From the NCBI RefSeq assembly GCF_012911875.1, contig NZ_JAAXKZ010000019.1:1-62728 (forward strand): DNA of 62,728 bases. Direction: 5' to 3'. Made by a program: the position numbers and the translations under genes. The first letter of the stretch is position 1; each line of letters opens with the position of its first letter. Below the pieces are notes generated by a model, which did not search any database, was not told the DNA's origin, and saw only the letters and a program-made list of their open reading frames with translations. Positions 49,122 to 57,714 of the stretch are shown here, in pieces. Origin of the DNA: Pseudonocardia bannensis. Lineage in GTDB: Bacteria; Actinomycetota; Actinomycetes; Mycobacteriales; Pseudonocardiaceae.

Positions 49122-49297
49122 ATGACGGCACCGGCAGCCGAGCGCACCCAGGCGGTGGACGTGGGATCCTGACGGGGCCGCCGTCTTCACCATTGACGAC
49201 CCGCGCCAGGGCATCGACGCGCCCGGGCGTCAACGACATCGACCCGGACCGCACCACGATCCGCGTCGTCGCCCTGCCGGGCGCCGACGCCCGCTGA
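49122..49297 (+). pseudogene. Short gene broken by frameshifts
   Basis: Starting at ATG 49122 the first frame reads TAPAAERTQAVDV and stops at 49172. A second frame overlapping it gives WDPDGAAVFTIDDPRQGIDA, and a third gives GVNDIDPDRTTIRVVALPGA with a TGA at 49297. Each segment has nearly all G or C third codon positions. Two single indels would yield one protein of about 60 residues. I do not recognise the family. Confidence 0.5.
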
Positions 49298-49636
49298 GCG
49301 CGGAGGCCGTAGCTGCAAGGCCGCCATGGGTCGGCGTCGTGATCTGCTTCTCGCGGTTCGCGCCGTCGCTGATGCAGCGGCCGTGGCGAGCCTCCCCCGG
49401 CCCGGCCGAGCGCGCGCCGAGGAGACCGACCTGTTCGACGTGCTCCATGCGCAGCATTGCATCGCCACAGGCGTCGCGGGAGCGGCTCCGCGCGCTGGCC
49501 GCACCGCGCTACCGGGGCTCAGTTCGGGAAGCCGATCCGGGCATCCCTGTCACTCCGACCTTGCCCGGCGATCGACGGCAGGTCGGTTCGTCCGCTCGCA
49601 CCTGGGCCGGACCTGTCCGCCGGGACGGGGGCGGTC

Positions 49637-49860
49637 ATGTGTGCCGAGACCACCGAGCAGCAGCGTGGCGTACGGGGCGAGCGCCGTCGCCGACCTCGTC
49701 CTGGCGGCGAGGACGTCCAGGAACCGGCCCAGCATGTACCTGGTCCGCGATGGCGACGTCGTGGTCGAGAACGTCATCAGCGGGTTCGGCGCCGACGCGA
49801 CCCCGATTCCGGGGAGGGCGTTGCGGCACCTGTCCTACGGTGGCGGGCGGATGCCCGCCA
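49637..49860 (+). pseudogene. Coding remnant with one frameshift
   Basis: From ATG 49637 the frame reads CAETTEQQRGV; the neighbouring frame continues as AYGASAVADLVLAARTSRNR, MYLVRDGDVVVENVISGFGA and DATPIPGRALRHLSYGGG. Third positions are nearly all G or C over about 60 codons. The sequence loses this quality after about 49860. Family not recognised; the fold looks like a small alpha/beta domain. Confidence 0.45.
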
Positions 49861-49923
49861 CCGCACCGCGGTCTACGACTGCCCTTCGCCTTTACGACGG
49901 ACGGAGATGCGAGCGCATGGATG

Positions 49924-49939
49924 CGTTTCACGTGAAACA
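49924..49939. promoter_or_regulatory. parS site 5 (one mismatch)
   Basis: CGTTTCACGTGAAACA; only the first base deviates. Confidence 0.93.
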
Positions 49940-50418
49940 CCGGCGCTCCGTTCGCAGAGATCGTCCGCCGGCCACAGCCGTGATCCGCAACGGCCCGGCG
50001 GCCCCGAGGACGCGGTAGGCCGTGACGCCGTCGGGTCGGCGGCCCTGGCGGCATGTGCCGGCCCGCCCGGGCGGGCCGGCCGAGCCTGTGAGCCCGTCGT
50101 CTCGTGCCGTCGCGCTGAGCCTGCCCGGCGTGTGGCTGGTACGGCGGCGTGCAAGCTCGGCGGGCGGGACGGCATCCAGACTCCGTTCACCGTGCCGACG
50201 GGGCGCCGGCGGTGAGACAGGTGTTGGTCCGACGCGGACCGGCGGCTCCGGTGACACGGGAGTTCGTGCGCGTCGTATCCGGCTTCACTCCCCGGCCGTC
50301 GTCGCGGCGGACGTCCTCTCCGGGCGTCGCGTACGTGGTGGCGACTCCGAGTGGGCCGGCGAACTCGATGTCCATCACCCGGGTCCGCATCACGAACTCG
50401 TCGCGATCGCGCGGCGGG

Positions 50419-50434
50419 TGTTTCACGTGAAACC
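50419..50434. promoter_or_regulatory. parS site 6 (one mismatch)
   Basis: TGTTTCACGTGAAACC; only the last base deviates. It lies 495 bp from site 5. Confidence 0.93.
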
Positions 50435-51487
50435 GGTGCAGCAAGCGAACGAGGTGGCTGCCGGGCGACGGCGATGGTGCGGTGAGATGCAGGCGGACGG
50501 CGGCATCTCAGGTGCGGACCTCGCCTACTCCAGCACCGGCAGCAACGGCATTCGACTGTGGGATCGCCGCCCTGTGGATGTCGTGGCCGGGGCGAATCCC
50601 CGGTCGGTCACGGTGCCGCGTCGGGGTCCGCCGGGCTTCTAGAACTCGGCTCGGGAGCCGCCGTGGACCGTGCCGACCCACGGGGCCGGCCGCGGGGACG
50701 GCCTGTCGCTCGCCGAGGCCCGCCGCGTGTCATGCGGCCGGTTTCGGGGATGGGGCGCCGGCGCTGAGCGGACCCGCTCGACGCGGCCGATGCGGTCGAT
50801 CCGCCCTGAGGTTGTCGCCGCGAGCGTGGCCGGTCGACCGATGACGTGTCCCTGCGACCGCAGCGTTGCGGCCAGCCGGCCGGCCTGCTCAGCGGTCCCC
50901 ACGGGCGCGGACCGCAATCGGGGTGATCGCTGCCGCAGCCGTCGGCGCTCCGTTGTCGTCGAAGCACCGGCTGCAGCGCCCCGAGCCGTCCTGGTTGGTT
51001 CGCCCCGCCGCCTGGACTGCCACCGGCCCGAGCGGTCCCGGCCGACCCGACCTCACCACGCGCAAGAACATCGAGCACGCTTTCGATCGGATCGAGCGAT
51101 GTCGCGGAACCCGTGCGGGTGCCGTGCCCGTCGGGAATCCCCGAGAACTGCCCGTCGCACGAGGCGGCCGCCAAAGGTCCGAGCCACAAGGCTCTAGTCC
51201 GCGGCGCGTCCTCACCGGGCCGCGACGATCGATCGAGCGCCGTCGCCGCGATCCTGGCGTGACACCGCGCCGCCGATCTCGCGGGTGCCGAGCGTCGATC
51301 GACAGGACCGGCGCCCGGTCCGGATCCGCATCAGGTGCCACACGCGAGTCGCCGCCTGCGCATCGATCCGGGCCGTGCAGAGCGTCCGGCCGCCGACGGC
51401 TTCTGATCCGGCTCCCGGCGCCGATGGAGTGCGCGGGCTTCGCCGCGCCATCTCCCACCGTCGCCGGGACACCGGCGCGCCGGCCCG

Positions 51488-51503
51488 TGTTTCACGTGAA
51501 ACA
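51488..51503. promoter_or_regulatory. parS site 7 (perfect), at the ddl stop
   Basis: TGTTTCACGTGAAACA ends three bases before the 3' end of ddl. It is the last parS seen in the window on this arm. Confidence 0.97.
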
Positions 51504-51506
51504 CAG

Positions 51507-52472
51507 TCAGCCCCGCTCGACCGCCCGCTCCACCAGCGCGGCGTACAACTCCCCCAGATCCCTGCCCGCGGCGTCGACCGCGGTCGGCAGGAGCGAGGTG
51601 TCGGTCAGGCCCGGCGAGACGTTCACTTCGAGGATCTGCACCCGGCCCTCGTCGTCCACCACCGCGTCCATCCGCGACAGGTCACGCAACCCGAGCAGCC
51701 GGTGCGCGGCCAGAGCGGTCTCCTGCAGCTTCTCGAGCAGCCCCGCGTCGAGGCGGGCCGGGCAGTGGAAGGTGGTCGCACCGGGCGTGTAGCGCGCCGT
51801 GTAGTCGTAGACGCCGCCCTTCGCGTCCACCTCCACCGGCGGGAGTGCCCGCGGCTCGGGACCGTCGTGAACGACCGAGACGGCGACCTCGGTACCGGCC
51901 ACGAAGCGCTCGGCGAGCACGGTGTCGGCGTAGGCCAGGCAGCTGACCATGGCGGCGGGCAGATCCTCCGCGGTCCCCACCACCTGCGCCCCGAGGGCGG
52001 ACCCGCCCTGGTCGGGCTTCAGCATCAGCGGGAGGCCGAGGCGTTCGACCATCGCGTCGAGCACCCTCCGTGCCCCGAGTTCACGGAAGGTCGCGTGCGG
52101 CAGCGCGACCCAGTCGGGCGTGTCCAGCCCGGCACGGGCGAGTTCGGCCTTGGCCGTCGGCTTGTCCCAGGCCCGTCGGCACGCGGGTGCCGCCGTTCCC
52201 ACGAACGGCACCCCCAGCAACTCCAGGACGGCCTGGATCGCGCCGTTCTCCCCCTCGCCGCCGTGCAACGCGATCGCGACCGCGTCGGGTGGGTCGGCGC
52301 GCAGGTGCTCGATCAGGGCGGCGTCGGCGTCCCACTCGCGGACCGTGACACCCACGGCCCGAAGCGCGCCCGCCAGCCGGCGGCCCGACCGAAGGGAGAC
52401 CTCGCGTTCATGGGACAGCCCACCGGCCAGGACCGCTACGGTTCGTTCGCTCACCGGGGCATTCTGCGTCAT
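51507..52472 (-). CDS. ddl: D-alanine--D-alanine ligase family protein (ATP-grasp)
   Basis: The ATG at 52472 gives 321 residues beginning TQNAPVSERTVAVLAGGLSHEREVSLRSG with the Ddl-type glycine loop. ATP-grasp features are LPLMLKPDQGGSALGAQVV (lysine and glycine loop), the DAKGGVYDYTARYTPG omega loop and the metal-binding EVNVSPGLTDTSLLP. It joins two D-alanines for peptidoglycan precursors. It follows the aminotransferase gene by 14 bp. Length and motifs fit, though specificity for D-Ala versus another D-amino acid cannot be proved here. Confidence 0.88.
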   Translation of the reverse strand: MTQNAPVSERTVAVLAGGLSHEREVSLRSGRRLAGALRAVGVTVREWDADAALIEHLRADPPDAVAIALHGGEGENGAIQAVLELLGVPFVGTAAPACRRAWDKPTAKAELARAGLDTPDWVALPHATFRELGARRVLDAMVERLGLPLMLKPDQGGSALGAQVVGTAEDLPAAMVSCLAYADTVLAERFVAGTEVAVSVVHDGPEPRALPPVEVDAKGGVYDYTARYTPGATTFHCPARLDAGLLEKLQETALAAHRLLGLRDLSRMDAVVDDEGRVQILEVNVSPGLTDTSLLPTAVDAAGRDLGELYAALVERAVERG

Positions 52473-52486
52473 GCCCGGGCGCAGGG

Positions 52487-53842
52487 TCAGGCGGTGTCCG
52501 GAGAGGGAGTCTGCGGACCCCGCCCGACCGCGGGCGGCGGTGATGCCGACCGGACGGGCGAACCGAACGTGCGCATCACGTCGAGCTCGGCCTCGAGCAC
52601 CGCTGCCAGCCGCCGGACGCCCTCGGTGATGCGCTCGGGCGTCGGATAGCAGTAGGACAGCCGTAACTGCCGACTGCCGAGCCCGTCGGCGTAGAAGCCG
52701 GTGCCCGAGGCGTAGGCGACGCGCGCGGTGACCGCACGCGGGAGCATCGCCTTGGTGTCCACACCCTCCGGAACGGTCAGCCAGACGTAGAAGCCGCCGT
52801 CCGGGACGTTCCAGCTGCAGCCTTCGGGGAGGTACGTCTCCAGCGCCGAGAGCAGGGCGTCCCGGCGGTCGCGGTAGACCTCGGTGAAGGTCTTGATCTG
52901 GCTGCGCCAGTCGTGGCCCTCCAGGTACCGCGACACCAGCATCTGGTTGAAGCTCGGGGGGCACAGCGTGGCCGACTCCGCGGCCAGCACGAGACGATCG
53001 CGCACTGCCGGCGGCACCAACGCCCAGCCCACCCGGAGTCCCGACGCGAACGTCTTGGAGAACGAACCGAGGTACACGACCCCCGGATCCATCGACCGCA
53101 GTGCCGGGTAGACGCGACCGGAGAAGCCGAGCAGGCCGTACGGGTTGTCCTCGATAACCGCGACCCCGTACTCCGCGCAGATCTCGAGCACCTCCGACCG
53201 CCGCTCGACGGCGAGGGTCACGCCGGCAGGGTTGTGGAAGTTCGGGATCGTGTAGAGGAACTTGGGCGTGATCCCCTGGGCACCGAGCGTGCGCAATGCA
53301 TCGCGCAGTGCCTCCGGTATCAGGCCGTCTGCGTCCATCGCGACATGCACGACGCGGGCCTGATAAGCGGCGAAGCTGCCCAGCGCGCCGACGTAGGACG
53401 GGCCCTCCGCCAGGACGACGTCACCCGGATCGCAGTAGATCCGGGTGACGAGGTCGAGCGCCATCTGGGAGCCCACCGTGACGACCACGTCGTTCGGATC
53501 GGCGTTGACGCCCTCCAGGCGCATGACCTCGCAGATCTGCTCCCGCAGCGCCGGGACGCCCTGAGCGGAGCCGTACTGCAGCGCAACCTGACCTTCCCGC
53601 GCCACGAGATCGGCCACCTCGACCGACAGCGCGTCGAGCGGGAGCGCCGCGAGGTTGGGCATGCCGCCGGCCAGAGAGACGACCTCGGGCCGGCTCGCGA
53701 CGGCGAACAGGGCCCGGATCTCCGACGCGGTCATCCCGGCCGTACGTGCCGCGAACCGCTCGGCCGGGGGCACCGCCGGGTGCGCTCCCCCGCCCGGGAC
53801 GGGCAGACGGCGTTCGGGATCTGCAGCGCTCGGGACTGGCAC
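52487..53842 (-). CDS. PLP-dependent aminotransferase (class I/II, LysN/2-aminoadipate type)
   Basis: I choose the GTG at 53842, preceded by GGAGG at good spacing, giving 451 residues. The core begins TASEIRALFAVASRPEVVSLAGGMPN and includes YGSAQGVPALREQI, IPNFHNPAG, EDNPYGLLGF and the PLP lysine in YLGSFSKTFASGLRVGW. It belongs to the MocR-like aminotransferase fold without a DNA-binding domain. Substrate not certain; 2-aminoadipate or branched or aromatic amino acids are typical. It lies upstream of ddl, so a role in supplying or recycling amino acids for the wall is possible but unproved. Confidence 0.85.
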   Translation of the reverse strand: MPVPSAADPERRLPVPGGGAHPAVPPAERFAARTAGMTASEIRALFAVASRPEVVSLAGGMPNLAALPLDALSVEVADLVAREGQVALQYGSAQGVPALREQICEVMRLEGVNADPNDVVVTVGSQMALDLVTRIYCDPGDVVLAEGPSYVGALGSFAAYQARVVHVAMDADGLIPEALRDALRTLGAQGITPKFLYTIPNFHNPAGVTLAVERRSEVLEICAEYGVAVIEDNPYGLLGFSGRVYPALRSMDPGVVYLGSFSKTFASGLRVGWALVPPAVRDRLVLAAESATLCPPSFNQMLVSRYLEGHDWRSQIKTFTEVYRDRRDALLSALETYLPEGCSWNVPDGGFYVWLTVPEGVDTKAMLPRAVTARVAYASGTGFYADGLGSRQLRLSYCYPTPERITEGVRRLAAVLEAELDVMRTFGSPVRSASPPPAVGRGPQTPSPDTA

Positions 53843-54053
53843 GGACGGACCCTCCCCGGGCTCGCGACGATGGACGGATGACAACCGGTGCGGATGAGTG
53901 TAACCAGGACGGGGGACGGTCCTGCCCTTCGGCGAAGCTGAGACGCCGGTCGCAGCAGACGGGGTGTCGGGACGGTCCTGTATCGATCTAAGCTCGGGTG
54001 TCGGCGCAAGAGGCGGCGGCGTACGACACCACATTCGGCGCCGGAGGTTCGCC

Positions 54054-54707
54054 TTGTCCTGGCACGTGGCGAGCATCACTCTGGACAATCTGGACGAACT
54101 GCCCAAGCGGTGTCGCAGCTGCGTGTTCTGGGAGCTGTCCGACCACCTCGGCAAGCAAGCGGCCGAGTTCGCCTCGACCGACCTCGAGAAGGAGGCCTGG
54201 GTCTCCGGCGTCCTGCTCGAGTGGGGCTCCTGCGGCAAGATCGTGCACGTGCGCGGCGTACCGGCCGGTTACGTGATGTACGCCCCGCCGTCGGCGGTAC
54301 CGAGGGCGTCGGAGATGCCGACCGGTCCGGTGAGTGCCGACGCCGTCCTGCTCACCACGATGCAGGTGATGCCCGAGTTCGCCGGCGAGGGTCTGGGTCG
54401 GATGCTCGCTCAGGCCGTCGTGAAAGATCTCACCCGGCGCGGGGTGAAGGCCATCGAGGTCTTCGGTGACGCCCGGCCGGGCACCGAGCCGAGTTGTGTG
54501 ATCCCCGCTGAGTTCCTGCGCGGGGTGGGCTTCAAGACCGTCCGGCCGCACCCCCGGTGGCCGCGGTTGCGGATGGAGCTGCGCGCGGCGATGACGTGGA
54601 AGGAAGACGTCGAGGCGGCGCTCGAGCAGATCCTCGGTTCGGTGACGATCCCCATGCAGCCCGCAGCCCCGGTGCGGCCGCAGGTGCCGGCCCGCACATC
54701 CGTCTGA
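54054..54707 (+). CDS. GNAT-family N-acetyltransferase
   Basis: The TTG at 54054 follows GGAGG by seven bases and gives 217 residues (SWHVASITLDNLDELPKRCR at the N-terminus, with CRSCVFWE close behind). The GNAT core is VLLTTMQVMPEFAGEGLGRMLAQAVV, with the acetyl-CoA pyrophosphate loop EGLGR. An equivalent gene lies between cwlM and parB in mycobacteria, so the position is conserved. The acceptor is unknown. The gene is divergent from the aminotransferase and convergent with cwlM. Confidence 0.88.
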   Translation: MSWHVASITLDNLDELPKRCRSCVFWELSDHLGKQAAEFASTDLEKEAWVSGVLLEWGSCGKIVHVRGVPAGYVMYAPPSAVPRASEMPTGPVSADAVLLTTMQVMPEFAGEGLGRMLAQAVVKDLTRRGVKAIEVFGDARPGTEPSCVIPAEFLRGVGFKTVRPHPRWPRLRMELRAAMTWKEDVEAALEQILGSVTIPMQPAAPVRPQVPARTSV

Positions 54708-54807
54708 TCTTCAGGAAATCGCTGCTCTGTGACGATCTGGGGGCGCCCTGTAATCGCCGCTGCCGGCTTGACGGAAGTGACCGCGACCGAGGGGCCCGGG
54801 ACGGGCC

Positions 54808-55986
54808 CTAAATCGCCCGTGCTTCGTTTCGGCTGATTTCTCGGGCCAATACGTCCGAAAAGGTGAACGTGCCGGTCGGCTGGTCGTCCTGCCCGAGCAG
54901 GTACAGGCGCTTGACCCCGACGAGGATGCCCTCGGCCACGATGTCGCGGAAGGCCGGATCGAGCAGCTTGCGCCGGTCGCCGAGGTGGGTGAGGTAGCCG
55001 ACCTCGACACGGACGGTCGGCATCCGGGTCAGTCGCAGGAGCTCCCACGTCCGCGGTTGGGTTCCGCAGTCGAGCATCGACGTGCGGATGAGCAGCTCCC
55101 GCTGGATCAGGCCGGCCAGCGCCTCACCGACGGTGGAGGTCGCACCGGAACCGTTCCCGAAGTGGAACGTGGCCAGTCCCTGGGCCTGCATGCTGTGGTT
55201 CGCGTCGGTGTGCAACGACAGCACGAGGTCGGCCCCGGTGGTGTTCGCGAAGGCCGCGCGCTCCGCCTCGGGCGGGCACGAATCCTCACGGCGGGAGAGC
55301 AGCGCCTCCATGCCGGTGGCCGACATGCGACCCACGAGTCGGCGGGCCAGGTCCCACATCAGGTCGGCCTCGGTGACCCCGGCGACCGTCACACCGCGAT
55401 CGGTGCCACCGTGACCAGGATCGATGACGATGCGCTTGCCGCGCATCCGCGGCCCGGCGCGACGCAGCAGCTCCTGCTCGCGGAGCAGGCCCGGGCGGCC
55501 CCCGGTCACCTTCCGGCCGAGCTGACGCAGCGCGCGCAGGGTCTGCGGGCCGCACACCCCGTCGGGAACGAGCCCGTAGTCGCGCTGGAAACCGCGCAGG
55601 CCCTGCTCGGTCTGCTCGTCGAAGACACCACCCGGGCGGCCCACGTCGTAGCCGAGTTCGAGCAGCCGTTCCTGCAGAGTCACCACGTCGTCGCCGCTCA
55701 TCGGCGAGGAGATCATGAGGGCGAGCATCCGGTCGCCGAGGGTCCAGCCTGCCTCGCGCAGCGCGCGGTAGGTGGCGGGTCCGACGATCCCGTCGGTGAT
55801 GAGCCCGCGGCGTTGCTGGAACGCGCGGACGGCGTGCTCGACATCGAGGTCGTAATGGGCCTCGGTGGCGGTGCCGGGGCGGGCATCAGAGTTGCTGCCC
55901 TCTTTGGGCAGCAGGCCGAACCCGCGCAGCATCGCCCGGATCTCGACGACCCCCGGACCGCTGTCCCCGCGGCGGAGCAGATGCAT
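54808..55986 (-). CDS. cwlM: CwlM: peptidoglycan-binding and amidase_3 protein, lipid II regulator
   Basis: This 392-residue protein has two N-terminal peptidoglycan-binding motifs (about 1-75 and 85-155) and an amidase_3 domain from about 185: IDPGHGGTDRG, a Glu in TEADLMWD, SLHTDANHS and the catalytic-type Glu in VRVEVGYLTH. No signal peptide is seen, so it is cytoplasmic. In mycobacteria, PknB phosphorylates CwlM near its C-terminus to activate MurA and bind FhaA and MurJ. The tail here (TGTFTFSDVLARE) has candidate threonines. Whether the amidase is active is unknown. Confidence 0.9.
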   Translation of the reverse strand: MHLLRRGDSGPGVVEIRAMLRGFGLLPKEGSNSDARPGTATEAHYDLDVEHAVRAFQQRRGLITDGIVGPATYRALREAGWTLGDRMLALMISSPMSGDDVVTLQERLLELGYDVGRPGGVFDEQTEQGLRGFQRDYGLVPDGVCGPQTLRALRQLGRKVTGGRPGLLREQELLRRAGPRMRGKRIVIDPGHGGTDRGVTVAGVTEADLMWDLARRLVGRMSATGMEALLSRREDSCPPEAERAAFANTTGADLVLSLHTDANHSMQAQGLATFHFGNGSGATSTVGEALAGLIQRELLIRTSMLDCGTQPRTWELLRLTRMPTVRVEVGYLTHLGDRRKLLDPAFRDIVAEGILVGVKRLYLLGQDDQPTGTFTFSDVLAREISRNEARAI

Positions 55987-56120
55987 GCACTCCTCGCTCG
56001 ATCTTCGTGCCGCGCGAGCGGCTCCGTCGTCCCCTGGCGTTGTCGCCGAGTTTCCGGCATCGGCCGTCGACCATTGTGCCCTGCCGTTCCCCGACCGGGG
56101 GACAGCGGGGCGTAAACGGG

Positions 56121-56150
56121 CGTGTCCCGGTCGTGATCGACCGGGACACG
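56121..56150 (-). terminator. 12-bp perfect hairpin after trxA
   Basis: CGTGTCCCGGTC and GACCGGGACACG flank a 6-base loop. It lies 35 bases downstream of the trxA stop on the minus strand and separates the thioredoxin unit from cwlM. Confidence 0.85.
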
Positions 56151-56185
56151 TGTCCGTTATGACCGGCCCGAGCGGGCCCGCCGGA

Positions 56186-56515
56186 TCAGCCGAGGTAGTC
56201 GGCCAGGTCCGAGAGCAGCGCGGCCTTCGGCTTGGCGCCGACGATCTGCTTCACCGGCTTGCCGTCCTGGAACAGGATCATCGTCGGGATGGACATGACC
56301 TGGTAGTCCCGGGCGGTCGCCGGGTTCGCGTCGATGTCGATCTTCGCCACGGTCAGCTTGTCGGCGTTCTCGCCGGCGATCTCGTCGAGCACCGGGGCGA
56401 CCATCTTGCAGGGCCCGCACCACGTCGCCCAGAAGTCGACCAGCACGGTCTTCTCGCTCTTCAGGACGTCGGCCTCGAACGAGTCGTCGGTGACGTCCAC
56501 GGTGTTCTTGCCCAT
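56186..56515 (-). CDS. trxA: Thioredoxin
   Basis: The ATG at 56515 gives 109 residues with the redox motif WCGPC (Cys 33 and 36), the Asp-containing VLVDFWATWCGPCK and cis-proline in SIPTMILF. It reduces protein disulfides with electrons from TrxB. It starts 73 bases after the trxB stop on the same strand, forming the standard trxBA pair. Usual size for the family. Confidence 0.97.
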   Translation of the reverse strand: MGKNTVDVTDDSFEADVLKSEKTVLVDFWATWCGPCKMVAPVLDEIAGENADKLTVAKIDIDANPATARDYQVMSIPTMILFQDGKPVKQIVGAKPKAALLSDLADYLG

Positions 56516-56588
56516 CAGAGCACTCCCTTTCCCAAAGATGGTCGAGCCGATCGTCTTCGCGCGATCGGGTGAAGTGTGTGGTGACCGG

Positions 56589-57584
56589 TCAACTGGTCGC
56601 GGGCACGGCCTCGGTGGCGGGACCGTAGCCACCGCCGGCCTCCTCCGCCGGGATCGGCCGGGCGGCGAGCCAGCGCTCGGCGTCGATCGCCCCGGCACAT
56701 CCGGAGCCGGCGGCGGTCACGGCCTGCCGGTAGGTGTGGTCGACCAGGTCGCCCACCGCGAACACTCCGGGAACCGAGGTCCGGGTGCTCGGCGACTCGA
56801 CCTTGACGTAACCGTTCTCGTCGGTGTCGACGATGCCGCGGACCAGTTCGTTGTTCGGGTCGTGCCCGATCGCGACGAACATGCCGGTGACGTCGAGGTC
56901 GGACTGCTCGCCGGTCTGGGTGTCACGGACCGTCAGCCCGGAGACGCTGCCGTCCCCGCGCACCTCGGTGACCTCGGCGTTGGTCTTCCACTTCATCTTC
57001 GGGTCGTTCCTGGCCCGTTCGAGCATGATCTTCGACGCCCGGAACTCGTCGCGCCGGTGGACGATCGTGACCGACTTCGCGAACCGGGTCAGGAAGGTGG
57101 CCTCCTCCATCGCGGAGTCCCCGCCGCCGACGACCGCGATGTCCTGGTCGCGGAAGAAGAACCCGTCACAGGTGGCGCACGAGCTCACCCCGCGGCCCAG
57201 CAGCGCCTGCTCCCCCGGGACCTGCAGGTAGCGCGGCGAGGCGCCCATGGCCAGGATGACCGCGCGGGAGCGGTGGGTGACCCCGTTGGCGGTGACCTCC
57301 TTGACGTCACCGAGCAGTGAGACCGACTCGACGTCCTCGGTCCGCAGGTCGGCACCGAAGCGCTTGGCCTGCAGGCGCATCTGCTCCATGAGTTCCGGGC
57401 CCATGATCCCCTCGGCGAAGCCGGGGTAGTTCTCGACCTCGGTGGTCGTCATGAGCGCGCCGCCGAACTGGGTCCCCTCGAAGACGAGGGGGGCGAGCTG
57501 GGCACGTGCGGCATAGATGGCCGCCGTGTATCCGGCTGGGCCGGATCCGATGATGATCAGCTCGTGCACCGTGTCGGTGGTCAC
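56589..57584 (-). CDS. trxB: Thioredoxin reductase
   Basis: The GTG at 57584, with AAGGAAGG upstream, gives 331 residues beginning [20 protein letters not shown] (FAD-binding GxGxxG). The active-site pair is CATC in [10 protein letters not shown], and the NADPH motif is [15 protein letters not shown]. Further FAD site [13 protein letters not shown] is near the C-terminus. It transfers electrons from NADPH to thioredoxin. Location next to cwlM and sigM matches mycobacteria. Confidence 0.97.
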   Translation of the reverse strand: MTTDTVHELIIIGSGPAGYTAAIYAARAQLAPLVFEGTQFGGALMTTTEVENYPGFAEGIMGPELMEQMRLQAKRFGADLRTEDVESVSLLGDVKEVTANGVTHRSRAVILAMGASPRYLQVPGEQALLGRGVSSCATCDGFFFRDQDIAVVGGGDSAMEEATFLTRFAKSVTIVHRRDEFRASKIMLERARNDPKMKWKTNAEVTEVRGDGSVSGLTVRDTQTGEQSDLDVTGMFVAIGHDPNNELVRGIVDTDENGYVKVESPSTRTSVPGVFAVGDLVDHTYRQAVTAAGSGCAGAIDAERWLAARPIPAEEAGGGYGPATEAVPATS

Positions 57585-57714
57585 CGCTGGCCTTCCTTCC
57601 TCGCCGTCGTGGCTGCTGGGCGGCCGGACCGGGCCCGCCACTCGGACCGGTCAACACGATCCTAGGAGCGGGCATTCCGCCGCTCACCGACGGTGTGAGC
57701 GACGGTGAACGAGG

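Larger units (their letters stand above)
46112..51506. other. 5.4-kb parS-bearing region without intact genes
   Basis: Between parB and the convergent ddl gene I find no ORF with family signatures, ribosome site and uninterrupted GC3-rich codon use. Long open frames here are mostly Arg/Pro/Ala-rich products of high GC. Five near-perfect parS sites (46801, 47410, 49924, 50419, 51488) are spread through it. Several short segments look like real protein and have GC3 near 100 percent, but each is broken by frameshifts or stops (47775-48011, 49122-49297, 49637-49860, perhaps 47100-47220). A 24-bp tandem duplication is at 48307. I read it as decayed coding DNA retained as the centromere. Confidence 0.75.

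Noticed and set aside
46112..51506. Hidden phage-defence or toxin-antitoxin system in the gene-poor region
   Set aside because: I found no conserved toxin, antitoxin, nuclease, reverse transcriptase or CRISPR repeat motif in it.
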